Shown here: piece after piece, positions 34,101-46,090 of the stretch
Numbering within the stretch: the stretch's first letter is position 1
Layout of the letters: each line of letters begins with the position of its first letter
Source: Nymphaea colorata
Taxonomy: Eukaryota; Streptophyta; Magnoliopsida; Nymphaeales; Nymphaeaceae
Reading direction: 5' to 3'
Length of the DNA stretch: 64,000 bases
NCBI RefSeq assembly: GCF_008831285.2
Contig: NC_045143.1
Location: 7,077,503 to 7,141,502, forward strand
Notes under the pieces: generated by a model
Database searches by the model: none
Seen by the model: only the letters and a program-made list of their open reading frames with translations
What the model was told of the DNA's origin: nothing
Translations under genes and position numbers: made by a program

Positions 34101-34680
34101 TGTCTCTCTGTCTTAGTGCGTGTGTCCTTTCAGATTTTTATTGTTCTCACTGTTTTCCTTTCGGAGACTGACGTCAGGATCGTTGACAGAGGTCCAGAGA
34201 TCAATTCAATTTTATGTTTCTCTCCACCTCAGAGGTACAAAACACAGAGTGCAGCATTACATATCAAATCCAAGAAAAAAAAGAGGAATGCTTTTCTATT
34301 CCGTCTAGCATGCTTCAATGCAAACTGTCTACATGTTTCATGTAAATAGTCTAGACATGCTTGAACAGCATGATAATGTTAGAACAGAGTAGGCTCTGTT
34401 TTCGGTTTCTGAAACACAAAGAGGGGGAAAAAATGCATGATACAGAAACTTCTCCCTCTTGGTCTCTCACCAAAAACACTGTTGGAGCACGTGATTCATA
34501 TGCGAGAGAGTTTCAAAACTAATTAAGATTAGCATACTTTGCTTCAAATCAATATAGCCTAGCATGCTCATGCAGTTAATATGATCTTCACAGGCACCAC
34601 AAACGCAGTTAATATGATCTTCACAGGCACCACAAAGATCAAGATCAAACCTCTTAACTTACTTGAATTCGATAAAACCT
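34101..34680 (-). other. Copia 2 leader, part next to the primer-binding site
   Basis: No gene seen. Contains a 33-bp near-perfect direct repeat (GTTAATATGATCTTCACAGG-type, at about 34575 and 34607) close to the primer-binding site. Confidence 0.45.
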
Positions 34681-34693
34681 GGCTCTGATACCA
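34681..34693 (-). other. Copia 2 primer-binding site (initiator tRNA-Met)
   Basis: The minus strand reads TGGTATCAGAGCC, one base inside the LTR. This is the classic plant Copia site complementary to initiator methionine tRNA. Confidence 0.93.
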
Positions 34694-34694
34694 A

Positions 34695-35057
34695 TGTTGG
34701 TATAGAGTATGCAGCGGAAACTTCAGCTATCCTTCAGCTAGGACTCAGCAGTAGCAGCACTTGTGACAAAATAGAAGAGAAAATGAAGAAGCAAGAGAGA
34801 AATCGATTTGGGTGTTTGCTTCTGAGAGGCACAGGTTGATTACACAACCATCATCCGGTAGATGAATAGAAGCTGGGTTTTATAGACCGCCTCTTAGGAT
34901 TTCACCAGTCCCAGCTATGGTTATGGCATGGAGAGTTATGGTAAGAATGTAAACGGAAACATTAAATTTGTAAACTTATTTCTCATTTTAATTTCGTAAC
35001 TGCAGAATCTTTTTTACAGTTACAAAGGAAGATAGGGCTCAGGGCCACTATCAAACA
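34695..35057 (-). repeat. Copia 2 LTR, 5' copy in element orientation
   Basis: 363 bp, TGTTGGTATAGAG to CTATCAAACA, followed by TTACG at 35058-35062. After it the kinase copy-1 upstream region resumes with GTCCTGTGGCC. Confidence 0.93.
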
Positions 35058-35062
35058 TTACG

Positions 35063-38000
35063 GTCCTGTGGCCTCCCTTTTGACAGGATGGATGGAAAGA
35101 AAGGATTTAGCAATGAGGAAAAGAAAGGAAAGACATTAGCTCCTTTCTACCATGAGATATTAAACATGTCTCTGCTCCTCCCAACACCAATATATCAGAG
35201 GCACACACTGGTGGAATGTGTATCCATAGCAAGTCAACGTGGTCATTAACTGTCAGATTTGCGTGACAGGCAATATAATTAAGCTAGCGTTTTCCATGTT
35301 GCCAACTAAGTCTTCCAGTTTCAGATAACTGAGAACAGGTTTTGCTATTTAAATATGAGTAGGTGACTCGATTCTGATGTTTAACAAAGGCACGAAGAAG
35401 AAGGAATGAGTTCATCCAGCATCAGATGCCGAAGTAAACGTGCCAGGTACATACGTCATAAACGCTCACTGCTTGTGATTGCTTGTGATTTATGGCCAAC
35501 ATGGTTGGCTTATTCAGCATGGGCTTGTCACGGGCTAAATCACTACATTATTGAAAGGCTGGTACTTGCATCTGATCAGACATTTGCATAATTTAAAGGC
35601 ATTGACTTTTTCTTTTTAATGGTAGTAAGAGAAGTCATTCAGATATGATTACTTGTCAACGAAGTCTCGTAGCCCGAGCTAGTGAGGGGAAACAAAAAAA
35701 GGAAAAAAAAAAACGCTCTCAACTTGCATAATGCATGCAGTCTTAGTGATTCTACTGAAGAAGGAACCATAACCAAGGCAACCATTGTTAGAGTGTGGAG
35801 CGTGATTCTACATTTGATAACCAAAGCAACCAAAACAACCTTAATCTTTGTCTTGCTTTGCTGGTTTTGCCCTAATCTCATGTTTATGAGAGTGCTGTTT
35901 TTGTTTGTACTATGTAATTTTCTCGTGATAGTGAAAACTGTTTCCTGTGGCAGCCATGGGTGTAGGAGAATGCTAACCACGTAAAATTTGTGTGTGTGTG
36001 TGTGTGTTTTTCTTTGTTTTCTTTTGATTCGATTCTCTTAGTGTGTTGAGAGAGTGTCTGAGAGACGAGTTACTAACAACCATTTATGGTACAATTTTTG
36101 GATACTGGGCTTCTATCCGAAACACACTTCAACACACGATCCAGATCAAGGGGACATCAGGAAACAGCAGGAAAAGGCACCAGTATGGAAATCCCATCTA
36201 TAACGTTTGAATCTTTCAAACCAAATTTTTGACTTTTTTATACAATGTAAAAATTATGGCATAACAAGTTTTATAGTGAACTTCAAGTGAATAGGTGGAT
36301 TAATTTTACTGTCCCATCAGGTGAACAGGTGGATCAAACCAGAAGCATTCTGCATAACATGCCCCAAGCTCGTGCCTTTTGAGCTATGTTCCCCTGGGCT
36401 ACGTGATCTCTACGGGTCGTTGGGAAAGAAAAACGAGAAACGCTTGGTATGCATTTTCGCTTACTAGTCGCTTGGCATAGGTTGGGATTACGAATAAACT
36501 GCCTTCAATTGGTGGAGCCTCTTGCAGCAGTACCACAAGCTTCAACACGTTGATTTTTTCTATTATCTTGTGCGACCAAAACATCTGCAACGAAAGATCC
36601 GGATATCTATCTGGAGACTTTTAGTTTTCAATTATATAAAAAACTGAGAACTTATTGTAAATATGCAAACATCTCTTTTAGATTCAAAAAAAGCCGAACA
36701 AAACTAGTCTCACCTCCCATTCTCCCTTTCCCATCCAATTCTCTCTAACGTTGGGATTCTGGGCTGCATTGATGATTGGGTGGACGGTGGCTACCTTCAA
36801 CTCGTCAGAACACTTCTACCTTTTGCCATTCAACAAAATAGCATCTACAAAAATCAAAACAAAAACATGTCATTTTGACGTCTTCCACCCCAGCCAGCTA
36901 TGGGACGGTTCTTGAGTTAACTTCACTATTATTCTCCTCGCTTAAGTGGAGCCAGAAATTTAAACACAATAAATATTAAAATGAAAAAAAAAATATTTAC
37001 ATAATGATCATACAGTGTTTTTTTTTTTTTTCTTAACCATACAGACTTCACAATCGACAGGAGTTGGCATTTGCATCTTACCGGATGATCCAAGTTTAAC
37101 TAAAAAAACAAAAAAGTAACACTATTACACATCAGTTTATTATGTCTAGGACCACTTGTGGGCTTGCGTAGGCATGCAGTTGCCTACCCAATCCAATAAA
37201 TTGTATTTATTTATATATTGGTTGTTTACAGCTATTTGCTTTATCAATACATTGGTGTTCCTCATTTACTTTAATGCCCCTCAAACATTTCATTATTTAT
37301 TTTAAGGGTCTATTTTTTCAACTAGTGAGGCAAGCCAAAAGCTACTACACGCACCATTTTTGTGGGCGTATTGGCAAACAAGCATTTATTTATTAAATCT
37401 ACCAAAAACACAGCATATTCAATGTCACCAAAAAATCTAATTTGGAAATAATGACTTACGTCTGATTGTTACCAACCACATATTGTCTAACATTCAAATC
37501 AAATTATCTCTTGATGGGTTCCTCGAAGAAACCCGATTTGTGCTTCCAATTGACCAAGAGGTCTTCATGAAATTGCCATATATGTAATCGAGCACAATTT
37601 TGTGAAGAATATAGCAAGCCAAACTCATAAGGAGTTCTTTAGTCGAAAGGAAATGAAACCAATGGAAAATAATGCAAAGCTGGTTACATGTACATCCTGG
37701 GGCATGCACATGAATTTGCAATAACCAAAATACCCTTTGTAAAGCGAAGAAGAAAGGTTTTTTAAAGGACAAACAGCAGATTTGTATAAAAGTAAAAAAG
37801 ACTAAAAAATACGCATTATCCAAAATTTTTAAAATACCTCAAACCCCTCACGTGTATATTTTGCACGCAACTCGATATAAAAAGAATATGCACCTCAACA
37901 TTTATTTCTTCCAATGGTGTGACAAGTGAACATGTATACCCAGTTGTCGCTCTACCATTTGCAAAGAAGGAATTGCAGCAGTTGGCAAGTTTGATTGCCA

Positions 38001-40297
38001 AAGAGTTTTAAAAATTTCAAATCCAACTAATCACCACAAAAGCATTTAAAGAAAAGAAAGAACAGTTGTTTCATAGTTGCCCAAAGAAAGAGTAAAGCTG
38101 CGAGGCTTGAACAATTAATATCATTATACAAAAAACAAAATAAAAAAAAATGAAAACATCCTAAAAATGCCAGTGCACAATCTTAACATAATCTAAAAAT
38201 TTATGGCTTAGGGTATTTTCAAATTCCTGAATTCAATGAAGAAGAAATGCTGGATTCCACTGGTGTGGATCTCCCCAATCATGGCCGAATCCAAGATCCA
38301 AGACCTCAACAAAAACTATCCTCGACGTCGAGCATCTAACTTTATAATTTTAAAACCAAGTCATTGAAACGCAACATGAAACAGACAAGGACTTCAAGTT
38401 GCACATATATATAGTAAAAAAGATCAATGAGTAGGGAAAACTAAACTATAATTCAAACAGCGAGCTCTTTTCCCATTTTCGATTAGAACCATATGAAATA
38501 AAGATGTTTCTTCTAAACATGAGCATGCTTATATTGCTTCCTCAAAGTATCAACATTATTTTTCTATTCAGTGGGTTTATAAGATCAAATAATATAGAAA
38601 ACACATTCAAAACATTTGAATCTTTCAAACCGAGCTTTTAACTTTTTATAAGATGTAGAAGCTATGGGCATAACACATTTTCTACTGACTGCGATGGGTC
38701 GTTGAGGAGAGAAAAAAAAAATGCAGACATGCCCTAACTCTCCCGTTTGAGGTATGAGCCGCATAACATGTCCCAGCCCACCTGCTTGAACTATGCTTCT
38801 CCAGGCATCTATCACAAATCTTGTATTTTCAAAATTTATGCAACAGAAGATCTGGATATTGCAGGCAGTGGTAGTAGGAGGTCCATATGGATCTTGTATG
38901 TGGGTCTTGGCTAGTCATATCCCCAATTGAATTGGGATATATGTGCTCTCATGGATAACTAGATTTACAGATTCATAGTAGAATCGGTAGTGGTGAAAGT
39001 GGTTTGTGGTCCTTCGAAATGGAGGAGGCAATGCGGTAGGCGGTTGAGAGATCGTCTGCAGAAAGGTTTGGGGAACTAGAGGGTGGGATTCTCACTGGCC
39101 GGAGATTAGAGTTGTCCCCAACAATCCTGATTTTAGGACAATTTCGCTCATTGGTGTCAATTTAAGATTGAATATTTGTAGAGAATGGGATTGTTTTCCA
39201 GACTCTCTGTAATGGAGGCGTCAATTTTGTGTCCCTTTTTTGTAATCTTCTTCCTTTTTCTTGTTTCTAATTTGTTGATGATTCTTCCATTCTTTTGTTA
39301 ATATGATTTTTTGGGAGGATACTACTCCCAGCAGATTTGCATCGGAAAATATCTGGATATTTATCAAGAATTTTTTTTTGTTTTGTTTTGAATTATCTGA
39401 AAAAATGAGAACTTATTATAGAATATCATGCAAAGGTTTAGAGGATGTCCGTCTCTTTGGCATTAAGAAAGCCAAAGATATTAAAACCGTCAAAATTGGG
39501 TTGAAACACATTATCCGGATTAAGGACTTGTAATCGTCAAAATAACGGCCTCTCGGCTAAAATTTTCTACCATCCCCACCATACACAACCATTCCTAGGA
39601 GCATCCATTTCTTAAATATAACAAGAATGAAAAAAATACAAAATCTCATTCAAGGTTTGAACGATTCACAAATTAGGGCTCAATATTTGACTTTCAATAG
39701 ACCACCGGTCGTCCTTTCATTAAAATTTTGTCGACTTATCACATTAGCACGAGTTTCACGCAAGTTATGTGGACAATGGTGGCTGGAGGCAGCTAGATCA
39801 TTTTGGAGAAAAGTTGGTGGTGATTTATTAAAGTTCAAATGTTCGGTGGCAATTTCTGGGTTGCTCAAATCACAACCAGAGACTTGTAATGCTTTTAGTC
39901 ACCAAAAGTTTAATTTTAAACGAATGACATGTAAATCTTTAATTGGAATACCTAAAAAACCTTTGCTTCTTAAAAAAATATATTATCATTATCATTCTTT
40001 TGAGTTACTTAATTTTCTCTAAATGAGTAGAAATGGTACAAGAACAACGATATATGTTCCAGCCACCTAACACGGAAACTGGCCTCCGTGGGCTCTACTC
40101 GATACCATTTTGACAATTGAAAGGGGGTCGGTGGTTCATGAGATTAACTTTCAGTTCAATTGTCTGCATGAAATTATTCAACTTTGACAAGCACAACCAC
40201 AAAAGTCAGGAATCTCATAGTATAGTGCCTATACAGATCGGACCACATTGCCTTTGGTACTATAGAATCTGAAGATGGTAAGTTGAAGTCCTCCTCC
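35063..40297. other. Spacer of tandem unit 1 (kinase copy 1 upstream, copy 2 downstream)
   Basis: No convincing gene. Long stretches are collinear with 45813-50486 and partly with 61941-64000. They include the promoter side (35063-35600) and the 38.1-39.5 kb block that matches 47.9-49.4 kb. A TG run lies at 35986-36006. 37195-37310 holds a dispersed repeat also seen near 47404, 63741 and, more distantly, in kinase intron 2. 39630-40297 matches 1-896 and 49830-50486. Confidence 0.7.
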
Positions 40298-40748
40298 TCA
40301 CCTTGCTGATGGGTATACAGATGAATCAATGCCCGACTGAGAATGGCCTTCAAAAGAGAGGGAGCCAGAAACTCCTTCTCTTACTGAACCTCGATCTTCA
40401 ATCTCGATGGCCACCTTCAATCCATTCACAACTTCAGTCATGGTAGGCCTTCTAATTGCTTTCTCTTCGCCGCATGACAGAGCTATCTCTACAACTTTCC
40501 ACATAGAGTTAACATTGTATCGGCCTTGGAGCCTAGGGTCAGCAATGCTCGCAACATCCCCACTCATAATTTTGGGGGTAACCCATTGTAGGATGTGGAC
40601 TCGCTGTGATTTTAGCGTTACTATGGCACGGTGGCCTGTGATGAGCTCGAGAAGGACCACCCCAAAGCTATATACATCACTTTTCTCGGTCAGTTTGTTG
40701 GTGTTGTAATACCTGAAAAGAAAAATGAAGATGATGAATGAGAATCCT

Positions 40749-40788
<40 letters not shown>

Positions 40789-43700
40789 GGATTCCAATTT
40801 GATCAGTTCCATTTCTGCCATGTTTTGCAGCACAGTTGGCATAATTTACAGCAATAAATTGAACTCTCATGACGATAAACTCAACAACTGCAACGATTTT
40901 CCACTACCAATAACCACAAATTTTCTATACAAGGTGTAATTCATTTTTCTGAACCATCAGATGCACAACTCATGCATAATTAGTTGCAGAATGTGTCGAA
41001 ACAACCATGTTGATAACTAGTGGCAGATGCAACTATGTTATTAATTAGAGAATGCAACCAGAAAGAGATTTTCTTGTGCAAAAAAAGAATGTTCGCATAC
41101 TCAGGGTCCATATATCCAGCGGTTCCAGCTACTGCAGTTGTCATATGGGTAATGTCGTCTGTTGCACAGATCTTCGACAGTCCAAAATCTGCAATTTTGG
41201 CTTCTAAATTTTTATTGAGAAGGATATTGCTCGTCTTCACATCCCTGTGTATGATTGGTGGTCGGCATCCTGAATGCAGGTATTCCAGCCCTGCGTACCG
41301 AATAGCAATTAATATATGAGAACGTGTGATGCTCATGAAAGGAAACTTGAAACGACTTTAAACTGAGTTCAACCTGTGGCAGAGCTTAGACCAATTTCCA
41401 ATCTTTGTTTCCAGCTAACCACCACTGAGCTCCTGGAATCCTCTGCGGAAAAGAATACAAGTATTCGAGATTAGAAGTCAGCTCTTTTCTTTTTCCTGCT
41501 GTTGCAACATAGTCGAGGGACCTGCCTTGCTATTGAAAAAGAAATGCTCTAACCTGAACAGAGTAAATGATAATCATCCAACAATGGTACCTGATAATAG
41601 CTCCATCAAGTCTCCTCCAGACATATATTCATAAACGAGTACCATATTCTCTCCTTCCTCACAGAATCCGTAGAAAGAGACTAAGTACTTGTGGTGAACT
41701 TTTGTTAGTAACTTAATCTGCAAGCATAGAAACAAAGTTGGCTGAGCACCCACGAAATTTGTTTGCATCAAATATTTGAATTCTAGAAGCAAACCTCTGC
41801 TGCAAATTCTTTGCTCCTTTGCACACTTGTTCTGGTCAATGACTTGACTGCCACTTCACGGCCATCAATTAGTTTTCCATAAAACACATCCGCAGATCCT
41901 CCTTTACCGATCCTCCTTTCGAAGTTATTGGTAATCGTCACTATGTCACCGTAGGTGAATATACAGCTACTTTCTAATGCCGATAGTGTGTGTGTGTTTG
42001 CGTTATCTGGCATAGGAAAAGATGATGAATAGTCGTATAGAATATATATATATATATATATCCCCAAAGATGAAGTCAGAAACTCATACTGCCTCTCAAG
42101 GTGGAACCTTGGTTCTGCCTCATATTCTTCTTTCTCCTAAGAATCATAATTAGAACGATTCCAAGAACGAATAGGAATATCGTGGGAGCACAGACGGAGA
42201 GCACTAGCAAAAGAACATTGTGTTGTTTCTTCTTGCAGGTTCCATCCAAGGAAAGTTGGGTATTATTGTCAAACCTGTGAGCAAAGAAACCCATTTTTTA
42301 AGTAAAGGATCGGTGATTAAATAGCTATTCATTATTTACGAGCATGAATTTAAGTCTGACCTTACTGAAAGTGATCCATCATCCATCCTCTGTCTGAGGG
42401 TACTTGGAATTGGGCAAGAAAAGTCATTACCCGATAAATCCCTGAAACCCCATTTTCGTGTAACAATTCCATCAAGCAAAATTACATTAAAGAAGAAATC
42501 AGCATCTATTCCATGCATTCAAAAAAAATAATTTCAGAAATTTTATATGTGCTAAGGAGAATTATTCTTTTCAATGGGAGATTATAAACTTTTGTAGTTC
42601 TTCATTCTTCCTCCACGATGCATTAATAGAGTATAGAAGCCCACTAAAGAAAGATTAACTGCTAGTTTGTCCATTTCAGTCTGTTCCTACACTTGTTTCT
42701 TGAGAACTTTATGACCTCTGGCATGCCTGACCATGAAGTTCTAGTGTGAAATAACTACCAGAAATGAGAAGTACAGAGTTATGGTCAAAGATCTGCATCT
42801 AGCAAGTTATATCTTGGAAGTCAGACATGATGGAATCTTTGTTTCAAAATGAGGAAGTTGAAGTTCTAATGATAAGGCAATCCAGAGGCAAGACTTGATC
42901 CAGGATTTGATTTTCCTAGAATATTACTTTTGATGACGTTAGAGAAAATTACAACCCATACTTACAGCGTTGTTAAACTTGTCATTTTTCCAAGGAAATC
43001 AGGTATTGATCCTTCCAAGTTATTTCCTGATAAGTTCCTGCACTGAGAAATTAGGTAAAATTTTTTGCTTAACAGAGTCATTTGTTGAAGGAAGAGCATA
43101 CTCACAATGAGTGAATTGATGCCAATTGATAAAAGTAATTCGTTATGGAGCCATTCAAGCCACTGTACGAGAGATCCCTGCATGGTAATCAAACTAATGA
43201 CGATAATTGACAGTAACAAAATTAATGTTCATAAGAAGCAAGAAATCGATGTCACGCACAAGGAAATGATTCTTGGTGATGAGGGATTTCCATAGCTGCA
43301 GTCCAATCCATCCCAAGGGTACCTCTGGGGGAGGCATGGATCGGAGATCCAGTTTTTCTTCAGTCCGTAGTTGTCTCTAACTCCCGTGATTGCGTCAACT
43401 GTAATAGAAAACCACCAGTGGTGGTCACCAACAAAAACCAGAAAAGATCCTCTAGAATATAATTTCCACAGACCCACCATCCTGTTGATTGGTCGAAAAG
43501 CCAGTGACGTCACGGGCTTCGTAGATCTCAATTGCGTTTACGATTGGACCAAGAGTAGAAGTCTTTGCAACACCTATTGAGAATGAATAGTCTCCCAGTG
43601 TATCAGGTGAAGTGCTGTATACGGTGAGTGGAACGAGATAGTCAAGAGAGAAAGGATCAGTCCAACTTTGTCCATTCTCGGCGATTGTGAGATTTCTTGT

Positions 43701-45812
43701 TTGGTTTCCTTTGTACTGAATCAGTTCCGCAAAATGCATGAAAATATAAATGTCAGCACTTGTGGTCCAGCTGATTGTAATGGGAGTAGAAGAGGTCACA
43801 GCTGTCTGCATGATGGCAGTGGGCAATCCAAATCTCTTGTCATAAACTTCCTTCACTTGCAGATCAGTGCTAATCGGAGTCCCATATGCATTGTAGTCTG
43901 GCGTCCATATGCGATCATACGGATCAGCAGGAAACCTGTGGTGCCAGTTGATTTCTTATTTTAAGCAAAGAAAGGGATAATTAATTCTATAGCATTATTG
44001 ACAACAAACGCAGAGAGAGGAGTCACCTTTTAGAAAAGGGCAAGAATGCACGTCTCAAATCCCAAAAAAAAAAAAATTAAAAGAATAGGAAAGCGGAGAT
44101 ATGTAAAAGTGAGCATCAAAACCGAATGAAGATGCAAGTAAATTACTATTTCTATCATGTTGGTGCATTATTCTTTTTCTACAAGAACCTTTCTGCCGGC
44201 ACCTGGCCGGCCCGTACAAACTACTTATTTACATATTGGTGTCCTATAGATTATATCCATTTGCTTATTTATATAACATTGGTGTCCATCAGCCATTGGC
44301 TTTTGGAGGGTCTGTCATTTGTTCAGTTATGCCCCTGGTTTTCTACAAGGTCATTTGTAATCTTTGGGCGATGCATTCATCTCTAAGTTAAATATATAAA
44401 TTCATTGGTACCTTCACACTTTTAAATTGCAGGACATAGATTGAATCCTACACAAAGTTTCGTTCGTTTTCATATGACTCTTAAATGAAGTTTTAAAAAT
44501 ACTTAAATTAGGCTATAGTGCTTGTTTTGAAATGTAAGAAGTGGGAAATAAACAGATGTACGCCAATATTTCTCTAGGTACGTTTCCGTATAAAACCCGG
44601 TTCCTTCTCAAGGAAAGATTCACCCGCTTTAATAAGCTATAATGCACGCTGTGGGCAAGTAAGGTCTAAGCAACAATAGTTGAACCCCGGCCAAACGTGC
44701 GGCTGTAGAAAACTGAATGAAGTCCAAAAAGAAACAGAGGATCGCGACATCATTACTTTACCTTGATTCTTTGGTCGATCCAAAGTCGATTCTCTTAAAG
44801 GTCACAAGTGATGACCCATTTTCAGGTGAGTATATGCCATTGTATGGGCGAAGTTCCAAACCTGATATAGACGGCATGCTGTTGTTTGTCTTCAGCAAAC
44901 ATACTGATAGGGAAGTGGAGGTTGCAATCTTGATGATCTCAGTTCGTAAAACATGGGTTGCATTATCCAACTGAATCATGTTCCAGAGATCCAGCCCCAT
45001 GTAGAGGTCGAAATTTGGAACGGAGCTCAACCCGTCGTAGTTCCCATACATGAAGGAAGCTCGGACTATGTATCTCCAGCCCAAAGTTAAGGGGCCCAAA
45101 GTGTAGCAGTTCCTTGTGTACTGAGGGAAGCTTCTTACTCTATGGTAGATCTGAGCAATACTGCTAGTCAGGTAGTCTGAAGAGATCTGCTTGGCAACTC
45201 CACTGGAAATGTATGAATCGTCTGAGGTGTAAGACAGACCAATATCGCTTTTGTAGCTTGTGCCATCTGAGGCGCCACAGTCCAGACTTATGAAACCTGT
45301 ACAGAAGAAAGCAGGAAGTTTGGTGAACCGGAATAATGAGGTACTTGTTTCAATTTCGTTCAAGCCTCCACTGCGAATTCTTGCATTCTCATGGAATTAT
45401 GCTTCCTACGTATTGGAAAAATAAGAGTTACAAATTACTGACATCGGGAGAGGAAATGAATCTGTACATGGAGTCAGAACTCAGAAGCCCCGTAAGTTGT
45501 TTGGGGCCTTCCGTTTCTGTTGGTTTAAAAGCAATACTGAAATAAGGGATTGTCCAGGTTGAGGAGATTGGCAAAAAATTAATGCATGCAGAAGGTAAAG
45601 TTTACATGTATATTGAAATCAAGCACCATATATGTGCTTCTTGTTCTCCGTGGGGATAGAAACCAAGTTACCTAACACCCTGTTCTGTAAAGGGGCTGCT
45701 GTATAAAAACCTTCTGTTAAGGGTGGGGAGTGCGCTTACCTTCTTGTGCTCCTCCTACTCGAAGATAGAGGGTTGCACAAAGTAGCAGATAGACGCAGTC
45801 CCATGTACTCAT
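40298..45812 (-). CDS. Malectin-like/LRR receptor protein kinase, intact copy 2
   Basis: Thirteen exons: 45740-45812, 44762-45296, 43478-43935, 43260-43398, 43106-43177, 42966-43037, 42361-42441, 42090-42274, 41795-42006, 41591-41717, 41374-41442, 41101-41290, 40298-40712; 2628 bp, 875 aa. All junctions keep frame, with no internal stop. Signal peptide (about 1-23, [21 protein letters not shown]), malectin-like ectodomain (about 25-350), three LRRs (about 402-475, two on 72-bp exons), transmembrane helix about 497-522 followed by RRKK, kinase about 560-830. Lys593, HRD Asp691 and DFG Asp709 are present, so it is an RD kinase. The glycine loop is GKGGSADV, third Gly replaced by Ala. Family: plant LRR-RLK subfamily I (IOS1/FRK1-like), plasma-membrane receptors in immunity or development; the ligand is unknown. 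Flanked by two dead paralogues. Confidence 0.9.
40754..40794. repeat. (GA)n microsatellite in kinase intron 12
   Basis: Long AG/GA run just upstream of exon 13 on the coding strand. It is shorter in copies 1 and 3. Confidence 0.85.
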
Positions 45813-46090
45813 TACGGTCCAGCAGTGTGGCCTCCCTTTTGACAGGATTTAGCAATGGAAAGGAAAGACATTAGCTCCTTTCTACCATGAGATATTAAAC
45901 ATGTCTCTGCTCCTCCCAACACCAATATATCAGAGGCACACACTGGTGGAATGTGTATCCACAGCAAGTCAACGTGGTCATTAACTGTCAGATTTGCGTG
46001 ACAGGCAATATAATTAAGCTAGCGTTTTCCAAGTTGCAAACTAAGTCAAGTTTCAGATAACTGAGAACAGGTTTTGCTATTTAAATATGA
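45813..46090 (-). promoter_or_regulatory. Upstream region of the intact kinase
   Basis: Closely conserved with 35063-35365 and 61941-62190. It includes AAGTCAACGTGG at 45966-45977, which on the gene strand reads TTGACT, a W-box core bound by WRKY factors, next to an ACGT core. A W-box would fit a defence-inducible kinase, but this is inference. No certain TATA box was chosen. Confidence 0.4.

Larger units (their letters stand above)
27251..35057 (-). mobile_element. Copia 2: Ty1/Copia element upstream of kinase copy 1
   Basis: A 7.8-kb minus-strand Copia element. LTRs 27251-27614 and 34695-35057, TTACG target duplications, polypurine tract and a primer-binding site matching initiator tRNA-Met are all present. 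Coding order gag-PR-IN-RT-RH occupies 27776-32003. The leader (32004-34680) is about 2.7 kb, far longer than usual, and contains apparent foreign DNA. The coding region has several stops and a damaged protease, so it is not autonomous. Confidence 0.95.
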
